From Leptobrachium leishanense (Eukaryota; Chordata; Amphibia; Anura; Megophryidae), in NCBI GenBank assembly GCA_009667805.1, contig CM019065.1, positions 17,868,952 to 17,932,951 on the forward strand: DNA of 64,000 nt. The letters run 5' to 3'. This document shows positions 55,983 to 64,000 of the stretch, one piece after another. The notes under the pieces were generated by a model. It made no database searches. It saw nothing but the letters and a program-made list of their open reading frames with translations, and was not told the origin of the DNA. Made by a program: the position numbers and the translations under genes. The stretch's first letter is position 1. The number at the start of each line of letters is the position of its first letter.

Positions 55983-56404
55983 CGTTGCAACCCTGTGATC
56001 ATTTCATTTGGCTCCATGGTGTTCCTCTGGATAAAGTGTCTGGCAAGGTCTCTTCGGGTCTCAATTCTGGAAAGGTTTGCGACAACATGGTTATACAGTT
56101 GGCATTTTCCTCAGCGTATCACCCTCAAATGAATGGGGTAGCAGAGAGGGCTAAGCAGAACCTAGAATAATAGTCTTTTGTCTCTGAACGACAGGGTAAT
56201 TGGTCTGAGCTCTTGCCATGGGCAGTACTACCCTGTGAAATCACCGGTCATTCCCCTTTTACACAGTGTACGGGCATTGATCCTCCCGTACTTCCCTCTT
56301 GGATCCACACCACTGCTCTATCCGCTTTGGATGAGCATCTGCTCTTGCTTAGGGAGACATGGAGTAAAGTCAAAGAAGCAATGGAAAAAGCCATCAAGAT
56401 TCAG
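55983..56404 (+). pseudogene. Ty3/gypsy integrase fragment
   Basis: The sequence encodes WLHGVPLDKVS, QLAFSSAYHPQMNGVAERAK, then (shifted by one frame after the TAA at 56168) NWSELLPWAVLPCE and PALDEHL-like sequence (SALDEHLLLLRETWSKVKEA). SSAYHPQ.NG..ER is the end of the integrase core before its catalytic Glu, here damaged or shifted. The fragment ends abruptly where PLE2 begins. No LTR was found for it. Confidence 0.75.
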
Positions 56405-56529
56405 CAGGACATTTTTATTGAAATTATATCAGCCATGTTGGTTTGCTGTGCTACCTATAAGGTTTATTTTTCTTTCTGCCTTGATCTAGACAGCTATGAA
56501 CTTTGGGAGCGCTGACCTCCTTTTCATGT

Positions 56530-56614
56530 TTTTTTGATAGGACACTATCATTTGAGGAATACAGCGGCACCCATTTTATTTTTTGTCGAGCGCCGTGTTA
56601 TTCGATTTGTACTT
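56530..56614 (+). repeat. PLE2 5' terminal direct repeat
   Basis: Left copy of the repeat also found at 63691-63786; sequence differences are few in the core (GAGGAATACAGCGGCACCCA against GAGGAATACAGCAGCACCCA). Confidence 0.75.
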
Positions 56615-56647
56615 TGGTCTGTCCTAGGGTAACACTGGCTGCTGAAA

Positions 56648-58059
56648 ATGGCATTGATTGAATACAGTTCTAAAGTAGGATTGAATATTGATGAACTATT
56701 TGGGGATATAATGCCAGCCTCATCTGACCCCGTTGGTCCCAATTTAAGAGATCTAATTTTTCCCTAGAAAAAAACGCTTAAAGAATTTAAGTCTATACTA
56801 CAGATTGACACTCTACAGAAATATGAGAAAATCTCTGAGAGGATTGAGGTTCTTTAAAATGCCAGCCTCTGATAAAGAGAATCCACACTTTTTGGAAGGG
56901 TCGAAACAGTTAATGGGGAGTTGTGCTATCCAAACTATGGATTATATAGTAAAGTTTTGAACGGATTATTTAGTGGAATTAGATATTAATGTGAATTCCC
57001 TTTTAGGGAATATACAATCTATAGTTGAAGGGAATGATTTTGTACAAATCTCTTCAGATTTGGGACAATCATTAGGTAAGATTTCGCAGGAAGTGTTGGA
57101 AGTTAAAGAAAAAATATTGTAGAGATAGAGGACTATAAAACAGGTAAAGTCCAGGAAATGTATTATCCATTAATAGAGGGGATAACTTTGCCTTTAGAAA
57201 ATATAAAAGAAATAATTTAAAAAAAAGATAATATTGATACCCATTACTCACAATCTAATAACTATCATAACTTTACATTGGTCTGAGATAGACCTGTTTG
57301 ACCGGTGTTCTATCCAGAGACACCACCCCACCAACAAAAGGGTGTGTGAGACTAATGATTACCTGCGGAGTGTGGGAAGGGGACAGTAGGTTCCATTAAT
57401 TTGGAAACGACCTGTCAAGTGACCCTTACACAGAAAGGAAATAGTGATCTATTACCGTGTACTCCCGATTTTCCTGTGGCTTCCACCTCTTACGCTGATT
57501 CCAAACTTTCATACGCTCCAGTTAGAAAAAGCCTTTGAGGAAAAGGAGAAGAGGCAGTCTAGTCTTCACCATTACAAATGAGTTTCTAAATGGAACAAAA
57601 CAAAATCTCCAAAAAATGATCCCACCACTTACAATAAATATCAACCCTTGGCAGAAATTCCTTAGTCGGTTTTTCTGAAGGATTACAACTTGAAACCTTT
57701 TGGGATCAGGAAAGAACACCTCATTGTCGGAAACACCTGTAAAATGTAGCTCCAAAATCCATATCCACAAAAAGACCTTTAGAAAGAACAAGCGAGGGAC
57801 TATGGCAGGGAGAATTAAAAGAAAAAAAAAGGAAAAGAAATCCGCCTACCATCAATTCCTGATAAGTCTGATACGAAAGGAATCTTTAATCTTAGTAATC
57901 ATGTTCTTACTGATTCCGAAAAAAAGTCCTTCAAAAAAAGGTCTTATGTTTGCTCCCAGTGTTAAAACCAATAAATTTAACATGTATATTGATCTAAAAA
58001 AGTTCCAATGCAAATTATGTTTAATTTTTTTTTTTCAAAACATCCGGTGGAGAAATCAC
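56648..58059 (+). pseudogene. PLE2 N-terminal region
   Basis: ATG 56648 opens MALIEYSSKVGLNIDELFGD before a TAG at about 56765. Later pieces include a leucine/glutamate-rich part, a lysine-rich part and, near 57880-58010, LILVIMFLLIPKK-type frame-shifted sequence with VKTNKFNMYIDLKKFQCKLC, which is equivalent to the block at 34925-34970 of PLE1. Many stops and frame changes. Confidence 0.55.
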
Positions 58060-59281
58060 TTAACCCTTTCGCTGCTGAGGCTTTTCCCGCCCCTGTGCTG
58101 AGGTCATTTTTACCTGTTTTGCGCATCATGTTTAAACGTGTTTTGAAGGCTTATTTTAGTATATGACCCAGACATATTATATATCGTTCTTTCCGTCAGA
58201 CTCAGTAGATTCATAATATGTCATTATTATATGTATACGTTATGTCATGTCTGTATATTATAACAAAAAATGCAATAAAATATGTATTTTCAATAATTTA
58301 CAACGTGTAAAGTGTTTTTTTCCACATTTTAACATGCGAGCAATTGCGGTTATATTTTGTATGGGGTGCGTTTGTTAAAAAAATTAGAGATGGGGTCTCG
58401 TTACATTTTTTTTTGGGGAAAATGACACTATTTTTAACAAACGCACCGCATACAAAAATCGTTAGTGCAGCATCATTGTTCACATTATAATTGAAATGGG
58501 AACAATATTGCTGCATTAACAAACCAAAAAAAATAAAGTGTTTATTTTAAAAAAAAAATTTTAATTTTTTTTATTTTTCATTTTTTTTTTTTTTTTACAA
58601 AATTTTTCACTTTCATGTTTGGTATCGTTGGAACGGCCATGCTCTGGCCGATCCAACCATACCAAAATTTAACCCCTAGCTGCCACGGATCGGGAGATAG
58701 GGAGTTCATTGGAACTCCCTATCTCCACAGTTGGTGGCAGTTAGGGGTTAAGTCTAGGACTGGCGTCATCGTGCTACGCACGATGACGCCAGTCCTCTGG
58801 GGGAGTTCCCGGAGGCTTGGCCGACATCCAAGATGTCGGCCAGCTCCGGGAAAGGATCGCGAACCGGCGCTTTTCAGCGCCGATTCGCGATCCAGCTCCC
58901 CAGGGGTTAATGCCAGGCATCATTTGGAAGGGCAGGCTGTGCCCTTCCAAATGATGCCTGGGTTAACCCCCTGTGCGCCGCCGATCGGGAGGGAGGTCCG
59001 AAGGACCCCCCCCCTCCCTTTCAGGCGCCTCCTCCGCACATGCGGGGGGGGCGCCTGAATTAGGTGTCATCGCGCCCCCGCGATGACACCTAATTCTGGC
59101 GGCTGCTGGTCCGGATGCCGGGCTGACATCCAGGATGTCAGCCCGCACCGGAGGGGCCAGCGATCGGCCGGAACCCGGCCGAACGCTGACCCCGATGGGA
59201 GGACGCGCTCAGCGCGTCCTCCGCATACCAGCGGGACTGCTGAGGACGCGCTGAGCGCGTCCTCAGCAGCGAAGTGGTTAA
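58060..59281. mobile_element. serial-hairpin piggyBac-like MITE in PLE2
   Basis: TTAA (58060-58063 and 59278-59281) flanks inverted ends CCCTTTCGCTGCTGAGG and CCTCAGCAGCGAAGTGG. A poly-A/T tract near 58540-58600 is followed by at least nine hairpins, among them GATAGGGAGTTC/GAACTCCCTATC, GACTGGCGTCATCGTG/CACGATGACGCCAGTC, GGCCGACATC/GATGTCGGCC, GCCCTTCCAAATGATGCC with its inverse, TTAGGTGTCATCGCG/CGCGATGACACCTAA and GGCTGACATC/GATGTCAGCC. It has no coding sequence. PLE2 sequence resumes right after it. Confidence 0.82.
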
Positions 59282-60452
59282 TGTTCTGCATATGTACACA
59301 CTGATTTGAAAGAACAGTCTAAATTCTTCCCTAAAAATATGATTTCAGAGGAAATGAGGATCTGAGCGTATAGTGTTGAAAGATATGGTTAAGATATGTA
59401 AGAAAAATAGAAGAGAAAGCGTTGCCCTTAGAAATCTTAATAATGACCCCTCCCTTGTCATCAAGCCTGCTGATAAGGGTGGTGGTATAGTCCTCCTTGA
59501 TGTACTTTGATACAACCAGAAGGCACCAAGTCAACTAGATAAGGATATGTATTGGCCCTTGCCCTCTAATCCCACAGATATTAAGGCCAGATTAATTTAT
59601 TAAATAAAAGGGAAAGATAGTGGGGTTTTGACACAGAAGGTTTTCTTACCTAAACATTCCTTTCCCCATAATTCCAGCGCTGTATCTTCTTCCCAAAATA
59701 CACAAAGATTTTTGTAATCCCCCAGGAAGACCGTTAATCTCTGGCGTGCATTCCCTAACGAGAAGATTGGCACAATATATTGACGTGCTGTTACAACCTG
59801 TGGTTAAAACCATCCCTTCGTACCTGAAAGATACAATGCAATTACTACAAATTTTGGAGCCCATTGTCTGGGATCCCACATATAGTCTGGATATGTGTGA
59901 CGTCCGCGCTTTATATACTATCATCCCTCGTGAGAAGGGTTGTCAAGCTGTTCGTTATTTTCTTGAACGGGATAAAGTGTATGATAATGTTCAAATTGAT
60001 TTTATATTGCAAGGAAACGATTTTATCCTTAAAAATTAATTTCTCTTTTTGACGATCAAGTTTACCTCCAACGGAAAGGGACAGCTATGGGGACCAGGTT
60101 TGCGCCCAGCTACGTCAATTTATTCATGGCTTGCTGGGAATTCCTTTGGATGCCACACTGGGTGCAAAACCTGGTCCTCTATCGAAGATACCTTGACGAT
60201 TTCTTTTTAATTTGGAAAGGGAATAAGGATACCCTTAAAAAATTCATTAACGACCTTAACTCTAATGATTGGGGTATTTCTATGGAAACTAATTCCACAA
60301 AAGCCAACTTAATTTTTTGGATCTCCGTTTTTATTGAGGACCATTCTGTAAAAACTAAGACTTATTTTAAAACGGTGGACGTTAACAATTTTATAGATTT
60401 TACTAGTTGCCATGCTAAATCATGGCTCAATAGTGTGCCAAATATTCAGTGA
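59282..60452 (+). pseudogene. PLE2 reverse transcriptase (broken)
   Basis: Pieces in order: VIKPADKGGGIVLL (59458-59500), FLPKIHKD-like sequence with GRPLISGVHSLTRRLAQYID (59700-59785), motif A MCDVRALYTIIP (59895-59930), then after a frame break GTRFAPSYVNLFMACWE and motif C YRRYLDDFFLIWKGN (60180-60225), and NLIFWISVF, KTKTYFKTVDV, SCHAKSWL to TGA 60450-60452. The order and motifs are those of Penelope-like RTs and complement the region missing from PLE1. Confidence 0.85.
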
Positions 60453-60819
60453 GACTACGGAGAAATTGTACTGATGACATTAATAATTTGGGATATCAAA
60501 ATTAAACCGAATGTTTTAGAGAAGGGTTTTGATGAGGATTCCCTTGATCACCTTATTAGACTCGCAAGGATAGGAATAATTTAATTCAATATAAGACAAT
60601 ATCTGATGAATTTTCACTAATAGTGCCATTTTATTCTATGATTTTAACAGTCAATCTGGGGTTATAAATAAAAGCATTCGAAGACCCTGGCATATTTTAC
60701 TGGAGGATCCAACATTACGAGAATTCCTGTGAGATTGACCAAATTATTAAATCAGGGAGCTCCAAATATTAAACAACAAATAGATGTAGTAAGAAAGTTG
60801 ATAAAATAACTCAGAATCC

Positions 60820-61250
60820 GTTTAAAATGAGGGAAGGATTCCATCACTGTGGTTACGGTTTAGCCTGTAGGAGTCTGAAACTAAATAATTTTTCTGTGTT
60901 CGATTATAAAGTTTCAAACTTAAACAAGTTGTGGACTGTAAGTCTAAAAATGTCACATATGGACTGATATGTCCATGCAATTTATTATACATCAGTAGGA
61001 CCACCCGCTCTTTAGATATCAAGGTTATGGAACAGGTCTGTAATATCTGAAGGGGATATGAGAAACACTCCTTATCTGCACATTTTTAGACTAATCATGA
61101 CAAAGACCCTTCGGGCTTAATCTTTTTTGCATTAAAGAAAATAAATAGGGGATTGGCGGGGTGAAGATTTCACTGCTAGAATCTGTCGAGAGGAAATTAA
61201 GTTAACTCTATTTAAACCCCTAGGGATCAAGGTATGTCATTTTCTATAAT
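60820..61250 (+). pseudogene. PLE2 GIY-YIG region (degenerate)
   Basis: REGFHHCGYGLACRS matches the cysteine motif, followed by TYGLICPCNLLYISRTTRSLDIKVMEQ, in which the usual YVGRT is YISRT. The change of the core Gly and the surrounding stops indicate loss of function. The stretch 61251-61596 holds no further gene. Confidence 0.7.
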
Positions 61251-61596
61251 TCCCCTTCTATTCTTTTGGTAATTTATAGGTATAAACTTTGCTATATTGT
61301 TTTGCACAAAGAATTATGTATATACTTCTGTTCAAGGTCCTCAATGGTCGTTTATTGGTTTTTAAATGATATTAGTCGTGTTTGTCCTTTTTATTCACTA
61401 TTTAACTTTATTATAGCGGCTTATGAATGGGTATGTATGTGAACCTTAGGGGGTTCCCCTGTAATACGTAAGAGAAATACTATTGGAGTATGAAGAACCG
61501 ATTGGCGTTCTCCCGATCACGTGGGTTGAGTCCAGAAGTACGGGGTGGGCTGATCTAGTGAGACAGCGGAGTATTGGCCGTTTACAGGCAATACTA

Positions 61597-63139
61597 CACT
61601 GCTCAAAAAAATAGAAGGGAACACTTAAACAACACAATGTAACTGCAAGTCAATCATACGTCTGTGAAATCAAACTGTCCACTTAGGTAGCAACACTGAT
61701 TGACAAGCAAGTCCACATGTTGTGCAAATGGAATAGACAAAAGGAGGGAAGCATAGGCAGGTAGCAAGACATCCCCAATCAAGGAGTGGTTCTGCAGGTG
61801 GTGACCACAGACCACTTCTCAGTTCCTATGCTTTCTGGCTGATGGTTTAGTCACTTTTGAATGCTGGCAGTGCTGTCACTCTAGTGGTAGCATGAGACGG
61901 AGTCTACAACCCACACTAGTGGCTCAGGTAGTGCAGCTCATCCAGGATGGCACATCAATGCGAGCTGTGGCAAGGTGGTTTGCCGTGTCTGTCAGCATAG
62001 TGTCCAGAGCATGGGGGTGCTACCAGGAGACAGGCCAGTACATCAGGAGACATGGAGGAGGCTGTAGGAGGGCAACAACCCAGCAGCAGGACCGCTACCT
62101 CCGCCTTTGTGCAAGGAGGGACAGGAGCACTGCCAGAGCCTTGCAAAATGACCTCCAGCGGGCCACAAATGTGTATGTGGCTGCTCAAACGGTCAGAAAC
62201 AGACTCCATGAGGGTGGTATGAGGGCCCGACGTCCACAGGTGGGGGTTGTGCTTACAGCCCAACACCGTGCAGGACGTTTGGCATTTGCCAGAGAACACC
62301 AAGATTGGCAGCTTCGCCACTGGCACCCTGTGCTCTTCACAGATGAAAGCAGGTTCACACTGAGCACATGTGACAGACGTGACAGGGTGTGGAGAAGCCG
62401 TGGAGAACGTTCTGCTGCTTGCAACATCCTCCAGCATGACCGGTTTGGCAGTGGGTCAGTAATGGTGTGGGGTGGCATTTCTTTAGGGGGCCGCACAGCC
62501 CTCCATGTGCTCGCCAGAGGTAGCCTGACTGCCATTAGGTACCGAGATGACAACCTCAGACCCCTTGTGAGACCATATGCTGGTGCGGTGGCCCTGGGTT
62601 CCTCCTAATGCAAGACAATGCTAGACCTCATGTGGCTGGAGTGTGTGAGCAGTTCCTGCAAGATGAAGGCATTGATGCTATGGACTGGCCCGTCCGTTCC
62701 CCAGACCTGAATCCAATTGAGCACATCTGGGACATCATGTCTCGCTCAATCCACCAACGCCACGTTGCACCACAGACTGTCCAGGAGTTGGGGGATGCTT
62801 TAGTCCAGGTGTGGGAGGAGATCCCTCATGAGACCATCCGCCACATCATCAGGAGCATGCCCAGGCGTTGTAGGGAGGTCATACAGGCACGTGGAGGCCA
62901 CACACACTACTGAGCCTCATTTTGACTTGTTTGAAGGACATTAACAAGTTGGATCAGCCTGTAGTGTTGTTTTCCACTTTAATTTTGAGTGTAACTCCAA
63001 ATCCAGACCTCCATTGATAATGTTTGCGTGATTTTGTTGTCCGCACGTTCAACTATGTAATGACCACAGTATTTAATAAGAAGATTTCATTCAAAAATAG
63101 GATGTCTTATTTTTGTGTTCTTTATTTTTTTGAGCAGTG
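61597..63139 (+). mobile_element. Tc1-like transposon, nearly intact
   Basis: The ends are CACTGCTCAAAAAAATA in inverted orientation, flanked by TA (61595-61596 and 63140-63141). The 1543-bp element carries one transposase gene that is complete except for one base. Similar TIRs are known from Tc1 elements of fish and amphibians. It is inserted in the 3' part of PLE2 and is one of the youngest insertions of the window. Confidence 0.92.
61892..62913 (+). pseudogene. Tc1 transposase, DD34E (one-base deletion)
   Basis: From ATG 61892 the protein has the paired helix-turn-helix DNA-binding region ([18 protein letters not shown], then [16 protein letters not shown]), and the catalytic residues in FTDESRF, QDNARPH and NPIEHIWD; 34 residues lie between the second Asp and the Glu. 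A G is missing in the run at about 62589-62592 (GGTGGCC), which leads to a stop at 62606-62608, but the expected frame resumes at once (MQDNARPH at 62608) and ends TGA 62911-62913. The total length of about 340 residues is normal for Tc1. The enzyme cuts at TA sites. Confidence 0.92.
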
Positions 63140-63185
63140 TATATAAAAAGATCTTTTATGGTGAGGTGCCTCTGTTTATACTTTT

Positions 63186-63235
63186 TTATGCCACTGATGT
63201 AGTGCTTTTATAGAGCGAAACACATTTGGTCTTTT
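63186..63235 (+). ncRNA. degenerate hammerhead-like motif of PLE2
   Basis: CTGATGT (63194-63200, last core A changed to T), then A, an imperfect stem II (GTGCT/AGAGC), GAAA (63217-63220) and CACATTTGG. Its position 0.5 kb before the end of PLE2 supports the assignment; activity is unlikely. Confidence 0.4.
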
Positions 63236-63690
63236 CCTTCGTTCATTTCCGATTAATCAATAATTGTATTTATAGGATATCTTTCAATAAATGCTATATT
63301 TTACCTTCACCCGCCATGGTTTCTATTTGGATTGGTTTTTCAAGGGTTGTACCACCCCATACAACCCTGAAGCAAGTGTCCCTCGAGCCAGTTTCGGCTC
63401 TGGCAAGGGTAAGTGCACTACTGTGAAAAGTTTATTTGCATGACCATCCGAAACAGGCTGTGCTATTGTGTTTCCCTTTTCCACAGGGGGCTCATTGATG
63501 TGAATATTACTAATTTAAAAAACGTGAATTCCTCCGCCCGAGGACCTCAAGTGGGGGCTATACATCAGAGGATCTTTACACCTGCAAGTGGGATTCTGTA
63601 TATTGGTGGGCGTGCCGGGAGGTACTTTCATTGACGTATACAGCCTTTTGACAGTTTTATTGAAATAATATCATTTTAATAAATAATATA

Positions 63691-63786
63691 TTTTTTGATA
63701 GTCTGTGCTACTACCATTTGAGGAATACAGCAGCACCCATTTTCATTTTATTTTTTGTCGAGCGCCGTGTTATTCGATTTGTACTT
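63691..63786 (+). repeat. PLE2 3' terminal direct repeat
   Basis: Right copy of the repeat at 56530-56614, in the same orientation. Confidence 0.75.
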
Positions 63787-63874
63787 CAAGGCTGATATAG
63801 AGTATGTATTACACCAGCGCCACCTATGGGGACGATGTAGAAGAGATGGCTAGCACTATGGGGAACTGCACACT

Positions 63875-64000
63875 AGGGGTCGACCGATTATCGGATCTGC
63901 GGATAATTATGGCCGATATTTGGGTTTTATGGAATTATCGGTATTCAATTCACCGATATTTACGTTCCACCTTGCTTACATGCTGCTCCCAGGCCCAGTC
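63875..64000. mobile_element. left end of a hAT-like repeat, cut by the window edge
   Basis: Starts TAGGGGTCGACCGATTATCGG, followed by ATTATCGG/CCGATAT repeats, as in many vertebrate hAT MITEs. The right end lies outside. Confidence 0.5.

Larger units (their letters stand above)
56530..63786 (+). mobile_element. Penelope-like element PLE2 with direct terminal repeats
   Basis: The same sequence of about 85 bp (TTTTTGATAG..., CATTTGAGGAATACAGC, GTCGAGCGCCGTGTTATTCG) occurs at both ends (56530-56614 and 63691-63786) in the same orientation, as in the pseudo-LTRs of Penelope-like elements. Between them are an ATG-started N-terminal region, RT, GIY-YIG remnant and a degenerate hammerhead. Two later insertions split it: a TTAA MITE (58060-59281) and a Tc1 element (61597-63139). 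It truncates a gypsy fragment on its left. Confidence 0.78.

Noticed and set aside
1..64000. tRNA, rRNA or snRNA genes
   Set aside because: I looked for B-box-like GGTTCGANTCC and other RNA-gene hallmarks on both strands and found no convincing case.

Overview
The window looks like repeat-rich nuclear DNA from an amphibian, most likely a frog with a large genome. The only recognisable ordinary vertebrate gene is a broken V2R-type vomeronasal receptor (class C GPCR) at 0.2-3.3 kb. The rest is a mix typical of anuran genomes: DIRS tyrosine-recombinase retrotransposons, Penelope-like elements (PLEs) with GIY-YIG endonuclease ends and hammerhead-ribozyme motifs, Tc1, hAT, piggyBac and Helitron DNA transposons, and L1 and CR1/L2-type LINE fragments. 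Introns, poly(A) signals and the lack of operons exclude a prokaryote. The species cannot be named from sequence alone.

Layout. 0.2-3.3 kb: V2R pseudogene, its 7TM exon split by an LTR-type insertion (TG...CA ends, 5-bp duplication). 3.3-11.3 kb: AT-rich DNA without recognisable genes, a diverged tandem duplication at 6.3-7.1 kb and a minus-strand hammerhead at 9.85 kb. 11.35-12.06 kb: LINE reverse-transcriptase remnant. 12.11-18.75 kb: DIRS-A, with a 1.1-kb hAT MITE inside its left terminal repeat. 19.26-27.48 kb: four exons, all phase 1 at their internal junctions, ending in a stop and a poly(A) signal; its first visible intron holds a PLE (PLE4) which in turn holds DIRS-B. 28.4-30.7 kb: possible Myb/SANT-like exon remnants. 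31.1-33.2 kb: Helitron 5' end fused to a 5'-truncated L1. 33.2-47.3 kb: one Penelope-like element (PLE1) split by a CR1-like LINE, a Helitron/minisatellite block, a TTAA-flanked MITE containing DIRS-C, and a complete non-autonomous Helitron. 47.3-48.8 kb: PLE3 remnant. 50.3-54.7 kb: piggyBac transposase remnant split by a 3.5-kb hAT element. 55.4-56.4 kb: mariner end and Ty3/gypsy integrase fragment. 56.5-63.8 kb: PLE2, with direct terminal repeats, split by a hairpin-rich TTAA MITE and a nearly intact Tc1 element. 63.87 kb to the end: start of another hAT-like repeat.

Almost nothing here is an intact gene. The best-preserved reading frames are the DIRS-B recombinase, the DIRS-B RT (which lacks its RNase H core) and the Tc1 transposase (one base missing). 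Many frame breaks fall in homopolymer runs, so either decay or consensus errors could explain them. The nesting gives a relative insertion order, and several insertion sites are defined to the base by target-site duplications. The most unusual items are the duplicated phase 1 exon-intron gene, the serial-hairpin MITE family whose paired arms change together between copies, the set of PLE-linked hammerheads in different states of decay, and the DIRS copy that lost its RNase H core in frame.
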